Shown: in pieces, positions 7,073-14,632 of the stretch
How the letters are laid out: the number at the start of each line of letters is the position of its first letter
Position numbering within the stretch: position 1 is the first letter of the stretch
Assembly (NCBI GenBank): GCA_040756655.1
Contig: JBFLYN010000054.1
Coordinates: 1 to 14,924 of the forward strand
Source of the DNA: JBFLYN01 sp040756655
GTDB lineage: Bacteria; Bacillota; Sulfobacillia; UBA8153
Reading direction: 5' to 3'
Length of the DNA: 14,924 bases
Notes under the pieces: generated by a model
The model's input: the letters and a program-made list of their open reading frames with translations, nothing else
Databases searched by the model: none
What the model was told of the DNA's origin: nothing
Made by a program: the position numbers and the translations under genes

Positions 7073-9076
7073 ATGGCCACACTGAACATAGATGGGCAGA
7101 CTATCGAGATCGAAAACGAGCAGAACCTGCTGGAGCTGGTGCGCAAGGCCGGCATCGACCTGCCCACCTTCTGCTACCACTCGGACCTCTCCATCTACGG
7201 CGCTTGCCGGATGTGCATGGTCGAGGACCAGAAGCTGGGGCTGGTGGCCGCCTGCTCCACCCCGCCGGTACCGGGCATGGTGGTCCGTACCAGCACCGAC
7301 CGCACCCGCAAGCTCAGGCGCATGGTGCTTGAGCTTTTGCTGGCCAACCACGACCGGGATTGCACCACTTGCGACCGCAGCGGCCGGTGCAAGCTGCAGA
7401 CGCTCGCTCAGGACCAGGGCATCAGCCGTGTGCGGTTTGGCACCCGCCGGGAAGTCCTGCCCGTTGACGCCACCAGCCCGTCGGTGGTGCGCAACCCCAA
7501 CAAGTGCATCCTGTGCGGGGACTGCGTGCGCGTATGCCGGGAGGTTCAGGGCATCGGCGTGCTGGACTTTGCCAACCGGGGCTCGCGCACCGTGGTGGGC
7601 CCGGCCTTCGGCAAGGCGCTGACCGATGTCGACTGCGTCAACTGCGGCCAGTGCATTGCGGTGTGCCCCACGGCGGCGCTCACCGTCAAACTGGAGACGG
7701 AGCGCGTCTGGCGGGCCTTGCACGACCCGAAGAAAACCGTCATCGTCCAGGTGGCGCCGGCAGTGCGGGTGGCGCTCAGCGAGGAGTTCGGCGGAAAGCC
7801 GGGCCAGATCAGCACGGGCAAACTCGTGGCCGGACTCAGGCGACTGGGCTTTGGGAAGGTGTTCGACACCACCTTCACCGCCGATCTTACCGCCGTGGAG
7901 GAAACCCACGAGTTCGTGGCCCGCCTAACCAGCGGGGAGCGGCTGCCCCAGTTCACCTCGTGCTGCCCGGGCTGGGTCAAGTTCTGCGAGCAATTCCACC
8001 CGGAGCTTTTGCCCAACCTGTCCAGCTGCAAATCGCCCCAGCAGATGCTGGGTGCCATCGCCAAGCGGTTCTACGCCAAGGAGCTGGGCGTTGAACCCCG
8101 GGACCTGTTCGTGGTGTCGGTGATGCCGTGCGTGGCCAAGAAATTCGAGGCCCAGCGACCCGAGTTCACCTACGAGGGCGTGCGCGAGGTGGACGCGGTC
8201 ATCTCCACCACGGAACTGGCGCAGCTTCTGAGGCAGGACGGCATCGTCTTTGACCAGCTGGAGGAAGAAGCCTTTGACCAGCCCTTCGGCCTGGTAAGCG
8301 GGGCGGGCGTGATCTTCGGCGTCAGCGGCGGCGTAGCCGAGGCGGCAGTACGCACGGCCGCCAGCATCCTGGGGGTCAATGCAGGCAAGGTCGACTACCA
8401 CGAACTCCGCGGCTACCAGGGAGTACGCGGTGCCCGGGTCCAGCTGGGCGACCTGGAAGTGCGCCTGGCGGTGGTGTCCGGCCTGGGCAACGCGACCAAA
8501 CTGCTGGAAGCGGTCAAGGCAGGCACGGAAAGCTACGACCTGATCGAAGTGATGGCCTGTCCTTCCGGCTGCACCGGTGGCGGGGGCCAGCCCTACCCCA
8601 ACGACCAGGCCGCCCGCCGGCTGCGCGGGGCCGGCCTGTACCGCAGCGACCGGGTAACCCAGTTCCGCAATCCCCTGGACAACCTGGCCGTGCAGAAGAT
8701 ATACTCCGGGTGGCTGGGCGGTCGCGACAGTCAAGCCTGTCACGACACGCTGCACACCCACTATCACCCGCGCCGGCGCATAGATGGCAAGGACATTCGC
8801 GTTACCCGGGCGCCGGCGGAAAAGCCCCTGGAGGTGTCGGTCTGCGTGGGCACCGGCTGCTACCTCAGGGGAGCCTACGATGTGCTGGCCAAGTTCGGCG
8901 AGCTGAGCGTGCGCGAGGATGTGGCCGGCCACTTGAACCTGAGGGCCACCTTCTGCCTGGAGCAGTGCGACCAGGGAGTGAGCATCAAGGTGGGTGACCG
9001 GGTCATCACCGGGGTAAGCCCCGGTAATGCCCGGGAAGTGTTCGACCGCGAAGTGGCGTCCCTGGTGGCGGAATAG
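7073..9076 (+). CDS. HydA, catalytic H-cluster subunit of the trimeric [FeFe]-hydrogenase
   Basis: This subunit carries out reversible H2 oxidation. It has 667 residues from ATG 7073, with GAGGG 6 bases upstream; ATG 7067 abuts that site. The N-terminus is a NuoG-like [2Fe-2S] domain (Cys34, 45, 48, 61), followed by the His-ligated cluster motif His93, Cys97, Cys100, Cys106. Two [4Fe-4S] motifs follow (Cys145, 148, 151, 155 and Cys188, 191, 194, 198). The H-cluster domain has all three signatures: TSCCPGW (Cys297 for proton transfer, Cys298 ligand), MPCVAK (Cys353, Lys356) and MACPSGC (Cys496, Cys500) followed by GGGQP. Residues from about 585 form an extra thioredoxin-like [2Fe-2S] domain (Cys591, 596, 628, 632). 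All ligands are present, so the enzyme should be active. Maturases HydEFG are not in the window. Confidence 0.97.
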   Translation: MATLNIDGQTIEIENEQNLLELVRKAGIDLPTFCYHSDLSIYGACRMCMVEDQKLGLVAACSTPPVPGMVVRTSTDRTRKLRRMVLELLLANHDRDCTTCDRSGRCKLQTLAQDQGISRVRFGTRREVLPVDATSPSVVRNPNKCILCGDCVRVCREVQGIGVLDFANRGSRTVVGPAFGKALTDVDCVNCGQCIAVCPTAALTVKLETERVWRALHDPKKTVIVQVAPAVRVALSEEFGGKPGQISTGKLVAGLRRLGFGKVFDTTFTADLTAVEETHEFVARLTSGERLPQFTSCCPGWVKFCEQFHPELLPNLSSCKSPQQMLGAIAKRFYAKELGVEPRDLFVVSVMPCVAKKFEAQRPEFTYEGVREVDAVISTTELAQLLRQDGIVFDQLEEEAFDQPFGLVSGAGVIFGVSGGVAEAAVRTAASILGVNAGKVDYHELRGYQGVRGARVQLGDLEVRLAVVSGLGNATKLLEAVKAGTESYDLIEVMACPSGCTGGGGQPYPNDQAARRLRGAGLYRSDRVTQFRNPLDNLAVQKIYSGWLGGRDSQACHDTLHTHYHPRRRIDGKDIRVTRAPAEKPLEVSVCVGTGCYLRGAYDVLAKFGELSVREDVAGHLNLRATFCLEQCDQGVSIKVGDRVITGVSPGNAREVFDREVASLVAE

Positions 9077-9098
9077 GGCCCGGGAGGGAGAGTCCGGT

Positions 9099-9353
9099 AT
9101 GGTCACAGTGCAGATTTGCGTGGGCAGCTCCTGCTTTCTCAGGGGAGCTCCCAGGATCATCGACAAGTTGCAGGAGCTCGTGGCCGCCTACGAGCTCTCC
9201 AACCAGCTTACACTCAAGGGCTCCTTCTGCATGGAGCAGTGCACCAAGGGCGGCGTAACCGTGCGCATCGGCGACGAGTTGCTGACCGGGGTCAAGTGCG
9301 AGGATCTCTCCGGGCTGTTCGAGACCAAGATCCTTCCGGCCGTGAGGAGATGA
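9099..9353 (+). CDS. Small thioredoxin-like [2Fe-2S] ferredoxin
   Basis: This 84-residue protein starts at ATG 9099 after GGGAGGGAGA, 22 bases beyond hydA. It is a free-standing thioredoxin-fold ferredoxin with cluster ligands Cys7 and Cys12 (CVGSSC) and Cys44 and Cys48 (CMEQC). It closely resembles the C-terminal domain of the preceding HydA: CVGSSCFLRGA against CVGTGCYLRGA, SFCMEQC against TFCLEQC, and a shared VRIGDELLTGV-like strand pair. That suggests a tandem duplication of the domain. It lies 4 bases before the sensory hydrogenase gene. A role as electron carrier between the catalytic enzyme and the sensor is inferred from this position. Confidence 0.9.
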   Translation: MVTVQICVGSSCFLRGAPRIIDKLQELVAAYELSNQLTLKGSFCMEQCTKGGVTVRIGDELLTGVKCEDLSGLFETKILPAVRR

Positions 9354-9357
9354 CACC

Positions 9358-11106
9358 ATGGCGGACCGCGCTACCGAGTACATCCAGTCCATCAAGGCCA
9401 AGTGCCGTGATTGCTACCTTTGCCTGCGTTCCTGCCCGGTCAAAGCCATCCGGCTAGAACCGGGAAAGGGGCGGCACGAACTCCACGCCAGCGTCATCGA
9501 CCAGCGGTGCATCCTGGACGGTCGCTGTGTGAAGGTGTGCCCGCAACAGGCCAAGCGCCCGCGCCCTAACACCGACCGGGTGCGGGATATGCTGGCCGCC
9601 GGCGGCCCGGTGGCCGTCAGCCTGGCGCCTTCCTTCCCTTCCCTGTTCGACGCCGACCCGCTCCTGGTGCCGGCCGCCCTGCGCAGGCTGGGCTTTGTCT
9701 ACATCCAGGAAACCGCCATCGGTGCGGAGATGGTGGCCCGGGAGCACCAGAGGCTGGCGCGGGAGTCCGTTCACACGCTCATTACCAGTTCCTGTCCGGC
9801 CGTGGTCAACCTGATCCAGTGCCACTTCCCGGCGGCCATACGCTTTCTGGCCCCCATTGTGTCCCCCATGGTCGCCCACGGGCGCTATCTCAAGCACATC
9901 CTGCCCGGCCACAAGGTCGTGTTCATCGGGCCGTGCATCGCCAAGATGCACGAGGCGGAAACCACGACACTGGCCGGGGCCGTCGACGCGGTGCTCACCT
10001 TCGAGGAACTGGCGGAGTGGCTGGAAGAGGAAAGCATAGACCTGGACCGGCTGGAGCCGGGCGGTTTCGACGGGATTGCTCCCCGCTGGGCCAGACTGTT
10101 TGCCGTCGACGGGGGCACCTTGCGCACGGCGGCGCTGGATACCGACGTGCTCAGTCATTACACCCAGACCGTGTCCGGGCTGGAAAGGTGCAAAGACCTC
10201 ATCGAGCACGTGCTGGCCAGGCCGGACCAACTGCCCCGGCTCGTGGAAATGGTGGCCTGCGAAGGGGGCTGCATCGCGGGTCCCACCAACCCCAGCCCGG
10301 AGCACGTGTTCCGGCGCCGGCAGCGAGTGCTGCGGTACGCCGAGGCCCGGGCCCAGGAGCCCGCTGCCGCAGACCGGGCCGGTCTGGACGCAGTGGACCT
10401 CTCCCGCTCTTACGAGGACCAGTCCATGGGCCTGACCGAACCGGATGAGGATACCCTTCGGGCCATCCTGGCCAAGTCGGGCAAGCACCGGCCCGAGGAT
10501 GAGCTGAACTGTGGTTCGTGCGGGTACAACACCTGCCGGGAAAAGGCCGTGGCGGTCTTCAGGGGATGGGCCGATCCGGAGATGTGCATGCCTTACATGC
10601 GCGAGCGCGCTGAATCCATGTCCAACACCGTGGTGTCCTCCACGCCCAACGCCATCTTCGTGGTCAATCCCGACGGGACCGTCATCGACATCAACCCGGC
10701 CGCCGAGCGGGTATTCAGGACCACCAGGGCCGACGCGGTGAACCGCCACATTGGTGATTTCATGTCCTACGGCATATTCGAGCGGGTGGTGGAAACCGGA
10801 GAACTCCTGCGGGACGAAGTCTCTTTCCCCCACTTGGACTACGCTGCCCGCCGAACGGTGTTCTGGGAAGAAAGCCAGCGGGTGACCATCGCCGTGCTGG
10901 CGGACTGCACTGAAGAAAAGCGCCACCTGGAAACCGTACAGCAGATGCGCCAGCAGACGCTCAACAAAGCCCAGGGCGTCATCAACAAGCAGATGGAAGT
11001 GGCCCAGAAGATCGCCGGCCTCCTGGGAGAAACTACGGCCGAGACCAAGGTCCTGCTCACTCAGTTGATGCGAATGATGCGCGACGAGGGCAGTGAGACC
11101 AAATGA
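9358..11106 (+). CDS. Sensory [FeFe]-hydrogenase with 4Fe-4S and PAS domains (HydS type)
   Basis: The protein has 582 residues, with GAGGAG 8 bases before the ATG. Two ferredoxin motifs open it: Cys16, 19, 22, 26, and Cys51, Asp54, Cys57, Cys61, where Asp replaces a usual Cys. The H-cluster domain keeps four ligand cysteines: Cys146 (TSSCP), Cys193 (GPCIAK), Cys301 and Cys305 (ACEGGC). The proton-transfer Cys of catalytic enzymes is Ser145. The two Met residues near the cluster are Gly191 and Val299. A further [4Fe-4S] domain follows (Cys385, 388, 393, 410), then a PAS domain (about 424-530, STPNAIFVVNPDGTVIDINP) and a C-terminal coiled coil (about 535-575). Group C putative sensory hydrogenases share this plan. 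Its role as an H2 or redox sensor feeding the overlapping phosphatase gene is inferred. A cytoplasmic location is likely. Confidence 0.9.
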   Translation: MADRATEYIQSIKAKCRDCYLCLRSCPVKAIRLEPGKGRHELHASVIDQRCILDGRCVKVCPQQAKRPRPNTDRVRDMLAAGGPVAVSLAPSFPSLFDADPLLVPAALRRLGFVYIQETAIGAEMVAREHQRLARESVHTLITSSCPAVVNLIQCHFPAAIRFLAPIVSPMVAHGRYLKHILPGHKVVFIGPCIAKMHEAETTTLAGAVDAVLTFEELAEWLEEESIDLDRLEPGGFDGIAPRWARLFAVDGGTLRTAALDTDVLSHYTQTVSGLERCKDLIEHVLARPDQLPRLVEMVACEGGCIAGPTNPSPEHVFRRRQRVLRYAEARAQEPAAADRAGLDAVDLSRSYEDQSMGLTEPDEDTLRAILAKSGKHRPEDELNCGSCGYNTCREKAVAVFRGWADPEMCMPYMRERAESMSNTVVSSTPNAIFVVNPDGTVIDINPAAERVFRTTRADAVNRHIGDFMSYGIFERVVETGELLRDEVSFPHLDYAARRTVFWEESQRVTIAVLADCTEEKRHLETVQQMRQQTLNKAQGVINKQMEVAQKIAGLLGETTAETKVLLTQLMRMMRDEGSETK

Positions 11107-12287
11107 GCGCCATGATCAGGCCTCCGGAACCCGTGGAAGAGCTGTTCTTCGAGGTCGGCTACAGCCAGCTTAACAAGAAAGATGAGGAGCTGTGCGGCGA
11201 CAGCGTCGCCGTGGCCGAGTCCGAGGAGTCCTTGATAGTGGTGTGTTCCGACGGGCTGGGCAGCGGCGTCAAGGCCAGCATCCTGGCCTCGCTTACCTCC
11301 AAGATGGCCTCCACCATGCTGCAGCAGGGTTGCACCCTCGAGGAAGTTATCGAAACCCTGGCGCACACCCTGCCGGTGTGCGAAGTCCGGGGCTTGGCCT
11401 ACAGCACCTTCACCATCCTGCAGGTCATGCGTGATGGCAAAGCTTACCTGGCCGAATACGACAACCCGGCCACCTACTACGGAAACCGCGGCCGGCTCCT
11501 GGACATCCCCAGGCGGGCCCGGGTCATCGGGGAGCGCGTCATCCGCGAAGCCTACCTCCAGCTGGTGCCGGGTGACTGGGTGTGCCTCATCAGCGACGGG
11601 GTGCTGCACGCGGGCATCGGAGGCATCTGGAACCTGGGATGGGGAGCGGAACGCGTGGGCAGCTTCCTCAGGCATGTGGCTGGCAAGAACGAGGACGCCG
11701 TCTCCACCGCGGCCGAGCTCACGGCCCTGGTCAACAAACTCTACGGCGGCAGGCCCGGGGACGACGCCAGCGTGGTCTTCCTGCGTGCCCGCCGGCCCAG
11801 CCGCCTGAGCATGCTGTTTGGCCCGCCCCGGGATCCCCAGTCAGACCGGGAAGTAGTGCGCCGGCTCCTGGCGAGCCCGGGCAAACGGGTGGTCTGTGGC
11901 GGCACCACCGCCAACATCGTCGCCCGGGAACTCAAACAGGAGCTTCGGGTGGACCTGTCGTCCATGGACGCCAAGGTGCCGCCCACGGCTTTCATCGACG
12001 GCATCGACCTGGTCAGCGAGGGCATGCTCACGGTGTCGTATGCCATTGACAAGATCAGGTCCAACACCCGCCCTCACGACCTGGCCTACAAGCACGACGG
12101 CGCCAGCCGCCTGGCGGCGTTGCTGCTTGGAAGCGACCGCATCGAGATCATGGTGGGCCGGGCCCTTAACCCGGCCCACCAGAGCCCGGAAGTGCCTCTT
12201 ACCCTGGGTCTCAAGAACAAGGTCGTGGAGGACCTGGTACGGGCGCTCGAACAGCGCGGAAAGATCGTCACCGTAGACTACTATTGA
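11103..12287 (+). CDS. PP2C/SpoIIE-family protein phosphatase with an unassigned C-terminal domain
   Basis: The protein has 394 residues and its ATGA overlaps the stop of the sensory hydrogenase gene by 4 bases, so translation is probably coupled. Residues from about 10 to 232 form a PP2C-like fold with metal-binding acidic motifs: Gly32-Asp33, SDGLGSG (Asp50), SDG (Asp165) and GDDAS (Asp220, Asp221). It should remove phosphate from Ser or Thr of a partner protein. Residues from about 236 to 394 form a separate alpha/beta-looking domain with VCGGTTANIVAREL near 262 and many hydrophobic strands; I do not recognise its family. Context says its activity is governed by the hydrogenase/PAS sensor. 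No kinase, STAS partner or anti-sigma factor is nearby, so the target is unknown. It is the last gene of the cluster. Confidence 0.88.
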   Translation: MSAMIRPPEPVEELFFEVGYSQLNKKDEELCGDSVAVAESEESLIVVCSDGLGSGVKASILASLTSKMASTMLQQGCTLEEVIETLAHTLPVCEVRGLAYSTFTILQVMRDGKAYLAEYDNPATYYGNRGRLLDIPRRARVIGERVIREAYLQLVPGDWVCLISDGVLHAGIGGIWNLGWGAERVGSFLRHVAGKNEDAVSTAAELTALVNKLYGGRPGDDASVVFLRARRPSRLSMLFGPPRDPQSDREVVRRLLASPGKRVVCGGTTANIVARELKQELRVDLSSMDAKVPPTAFIDGIDLVSEGMLTVSYAIDKIRSNTRPHDLAYKHDGASRLAALLLGSDRIEIMVGRALNPAHQSPEVPLTLGLKNKVVEDLVRALEQRGKIVTVDYY

Positions 12288-12331
12288 GCTCTGCGCCACC
12301 TGCCGGGAGGCGCCGGGTCGCTTCGCCCGCG

Positions 12332-12354
12332 GCACTGGTTAGAGTCCCCAGTGC
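12332..12354 (+). terminator. Possible hairpin at the end of the hydrogenase cluster
   Basis: GCACTGG and CCAGTGC form a perfect 7-bp stem with a 9-base loop, 44 bases after the phosphatase stop codon. No T-run follows, so it may only protect the 3' end of the RNA or require Rho. Confidence 0.25.
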
Positions 12355-12797
12355 TGGTCAGGCCCGGCACGGGAGCGATATGAACACCTGCTAGGTTCCT
12401 ATGGTCCGCTCAGCCCGAGCTGGCGGTCGGCAAAAATGACGTACCGATCGGCTCCAGTACAAATATGGGGCCCGGGGACTGGTCTTTCCTTCATGTCGTC
12501 TGCCGGATGCGCATCGGTCCATCCCGTCCAGTCTGTCAACGGCCCGGCCAGGTCGCTCAATGAAAGCCCACAAATGCTGCCTGTTAGCTTCACCAGGACC
12601 CGGTGCTAAAGGGATCCGCACCATTGCACCACCTCGCCGACAGGTCACCTCCCTTGAGCCACGCGGCGCCTTGGAAGCTTCCCCTCCCTTTTCTTCGGAA
12701 TGGCCGGCATATCACACCGTACACACGTATGTGCACGTTCGCACTCTCTTCCTGCGCCGCCTAAGTCCTGACTGGGGCAGAGTCGGCAAGAACCTGA
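12355..12797. other. Gene-poor intergenic region
   Basis: No gene or RNA is recognised in this stretch. Short open frames on both strands lack ribosome binding sites and protein-like composition. Base composition is less GC-rich than the hydrogenase cluster and AT-richer patches appear. The state of the adjacent minus-strand remnant suggests that this is decayed sequence. Confidence 0.4.
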
Positions 12798-13031
12798 TCA
12801 ACTCATCTTTATCTCATAGTACACGTTGTTGGACCTGACCAGATTCCCCGCATTGGGGGTGAAACGGCTGTTGGTGATGATAATGGCTTTGTCAGCTCCG
12901 CAGTGCCTCACAGCTCGTAGTACTGGCTGCAATACTTGAATGGCTATTCTCTCACCATCCTTTTCGACTACCAGGTCAGTACCGCAGTCTTCCGTGCGGG
13001 GGTCTTGTACCTGCCATCCTTGCCTTGATGA
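12798..13031 (-). pseudogene. Remnant of an Mrr-type restriction endonuclease domain
   Basis: The minus-strand frame reads GWQVQDPRTEDCGTDLVVEK, then DGERIAIQV, then GADKAIIITNSRFTPNAGNL and ends VRSNNVYYEIKMS. This follows the pattern of Mrr_cat-domain endonucleases (PF04471 type): a GxD catalytic Asp, an IQVK strand, and a GADKAIVITNS strand. The catalytic Lys after IQV is gone. About 15 residues that should separate IQV from the following helix are missing, so the strand runs straight into LQPVLRAVRHCGADKA. The frame stays open upstream to 13151, but that part does not resemble the family. I infer an inactive relic of a defence or mobile gene. Confidence 0.6.
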
Positions 13032-13128
13032 GGAAAAAGGTCTCAGAGGTATATGCCGGGGACCCACGGCCCCAAACGCTACCGAGATCGGGGCTAACAA
13101 GAAGCTCTGGGGTTTCCCCCACAGTGCA

Positions 13129-13152
13129 CGGAGCAGGAGGATTCGAACCACC
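13129..13152 (-). other. tRNA T-arm and 3' acceptor-like sequence
   Basis: On the minus strand GGTGG, TTCGAAT, CCTCC and TGCTCCG follow in order. This is the layout of a tRNA T-stem, a consensus T-loop and the 3' half of an acceptor stem. One T-stem pair is mismatched (T-T). A partial acceptor partner, CGGAGAA (13186-13180), pairs at 6 of 7 positions, but the whole span is only 58 bases, too short for a tRNA, and no CCA follows. It may be a truncated tRNA, an attachment-site remnant, or chance. Confidence 0.25.
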
Positions 13153-13342
13153 CGGCCCGGCCAGATGAGCGTTGGTAGCTTCTCCGGTAGTATCTTCTTG
13201 ACACGTGTGTGCCCCTCACAACCCTTTAGCTGTGAAGTTCCCGTTCCTTAGGCGTTTGCGGTCAATCCAACCTGGTAAATCCTGGCTTCTGCCTGGAGAT
13301 CGCCCCCGAAATGCCGAAAGCTACCAGCATGAGGAGGCTCTT

Positions 13343-13375
13343 GGTGGAGGGGCAAATCGAAGCCTCCCCTCCCCC
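13343..13375 (-). terminator. Hairpin downstream of flagellin
   Basis: On the minus strand GGGGGAGGGG (13375-13366) and CCCCTCCACC (13352-13343) pair at 9 of 10 positions around a 13-base loop, 17 bases after the flagellin stop. A second possible helix, GAGGCT with AGCCTC, overlaps it. There is no clear U-run, so efficient termination is uncertain. Confidence 0.45.
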
Positions 13376-13392
13376 ATCCGTTCCCGGAGCCG

Positions 13393-14526
13393 CTAGTAGC
13401 CGACTAGTTGCACAACTACCTGTGGCTTCATGTTGGCCTGGGCCAGCATGGCGGTGCCCGATTGCAGGAGGATCTGGTTTTTGGTGAAGCCAGCCATTTC
13501 TGCGGCCATGTCGCCATCGCGGATGCGAGACTCGGCGGCGCTCATGTTCTCGGCTGCCGAAGCAAGGTTGGCAATGGTATACTCCAACCGGTTCTGGTAG
13601 GCTCCCAGCTTGGCCCGTTCCGCGGAAACCCTCGTGATGGCTTCGTCCACTGTACCCAGGGCGGCCACAGCACCTTCGCTGCTGGCCACGGAGACAGCTG
13701 CAACATTTAGGCCGGCGCTGTGAGCTCTCATGTCCCCGATGCTGAGGCTCATGGTCTGCTCACGGTTGGGCCCGATCTGGATGTCTGCGCCCGTTGCAGC
13801 AGTGGTCTGCACCGCCTTACCCGATATGGCCAGAGTGCCCATACCGGTGTTGAGGTTGGCAGTTTGCGAAAAGCTCATGGTGATGCCGAACTGGTCAAAA
13901 CGCAAGGTGGTGCCTGCTGCTACTATGTTAGCCGTGGCCAGGTTAATGGTCTGCATGTCGGTACCGTCAGTCATGGTGAGAGTGTCCGTGCCGTTAACGT
14001 ACGCGAACCAGTACGTCGTACTGGCCTTGGCTCCTGATACGTCGAAGCTTACCCCCGCCTGCGCAAACGAAGCATAGTTGGCGTGACCCGTGTTGACCTG
14101 CACGCCAAAGCCACCTTTGAGCAGGGCCTGAGTGTTGAACTCCGTACGCTCGGCGATGCCATCGATCTCCCGGATCAGCTGGGCCACCTCGGTTTGAAGC
14201 TGGGCCCGGTCGGAGTGGGTCAGGGTGTCAGTGGAGGCCTGTACCGCCAGTTCGCGGATACGCTGCAAGATCCCGTGGGTCTCCTTCAGGGCTCCCTCTG
14301 CCGTCTGCAAAAGAGAGATGCCATCCTGGGCGTTGCGCATAGCCATGTGCAGGCCCCGGACTTGTCCGCGCATCTTCTCAGAAATGGCCAGGCCGGCTGC
14401 GTCATCGGCGGCCCTGGTAATTCTAAGACCCGATGACAGCCTGACCAGGGACGTGCCGAGAGCGGCATCGCTGGTCCTAAGGGTTCTCCAAGCATTGAGC
14501 GCGCTGATGTTGGAGTTGATCCTCAT
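13393..14526 (-). CDS. Flagellin
   Basis: This is the structural subunit of the flagellar filament, exported through the flagellar type III apparatus. It has 377 residues and starts MRINSNISALNAWRTL. Residues 1-140 form the conserved N-terminal D0/D1 region, with LSSGLRITRAADDAAGLAIS and ELAVQASTDT. Residues from about 140 to 275 are the variable, Thr/Ala/Gly-rich surface domain. Residues from about 285 to 377 form the conserved C-terminal D1/D0 region, with NRLEYTIANLASAAENMSAA, FTKNQILLQSGTAMLAQAN and the terminal QLVGY. AAGGAGG lies 11 bases before the ATG, and a sigma-28-like promoter lies about 110 bases upstream. It is not coupled to a chaperone gene within the window. Family assignment is very secure. 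Confidence 0.97.
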   Translation of the reverse strand: MRINSNISALNAWRTLRTSDAALGTSLVRLSSGLRITRAADDAAGLAISEKMRGQVRGLHMAMRNAQDGISLLQTAEGALKETHGILQRIRELAVQASTDTLTHSDRAQLQTEVAQLIREIDGIAERTEFNTQALLKGGFGVQVNTGHANYASFAQAGVSFDVSGAKASTTYWFAYVNGTDTLTMTDGTDMQTINLATANIVAAGTTLRFDQFGITMSFSQTANLNTGMGTLAISGKAVQTTAATGADIQIGPNREQTMSLSIGDMRAHSAGLNVAAVSVASSEGAVAALGTVDEAITRVSAERAKLGAYQNRLEYTIANLASAAENMSAAESRIRDGDMAAEMAGFTKNQILLQSGTAMLAQANMKPQVVVQLVGY

Positions 14527-14537
14527 TCATCTCTCAT

Positions 14538-14544
14538 CCTCCTT
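14538..14544 (-). promoter_or_regulatory. Ribosome binding site of flagellin
   Basis: AAGGAGG on the minus strand lies 11 bases before the flagellin ATG. It is a full-strength site, as expected of a highly expressed gene. The spacing is slightly long. Confidence 0.7.
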
Positions 14545-14632
14545 GATGATCTGCCCAGTCATGAACCGGCCACCGGGGCGCCGCGTTTGGCAGGTTCTCT
14601 GGGCTCGTCTGCTTGGTGCTTTCCAGTCGTTT

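Noticed and set aside
7925..9166. 413-codon minus-strand frame opposite hydA
   Set aside because: Opposite a gene with all catalytic motifs. Composition is His/Gly/Ala/Val-rich as expected of a reverse-complement shadow.
9454..10926. 490-codon open frame on the minus strand across the sensory hydrogenase gene
   Set aside because: It is an antisense shadow of GC-rich coding DNA. The plus strand encodes a complete protein with Fe-S, H-cluster and PAS motifs, and the minus product has no recognisable domain.
12391..12838. Short open frames on both strands after the phosphatase gene
   Set aside because: No ribosome binding sites, no protein-like composition, no recognisable motif.
13255..13330. 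TTTACCAGGT on the minus strand, reminiscent of a bacterial SRP RNA
   Set aside because: The GGAAG-type tetraloop, the symmetric internal loops and the long stem expected of SRP RNA are absent.
13720..14436. Plus-strand frames of 105 to 117 codons inside flagellin
   Set aside because: Antisense shadows of a flagellin with full conserved ends.
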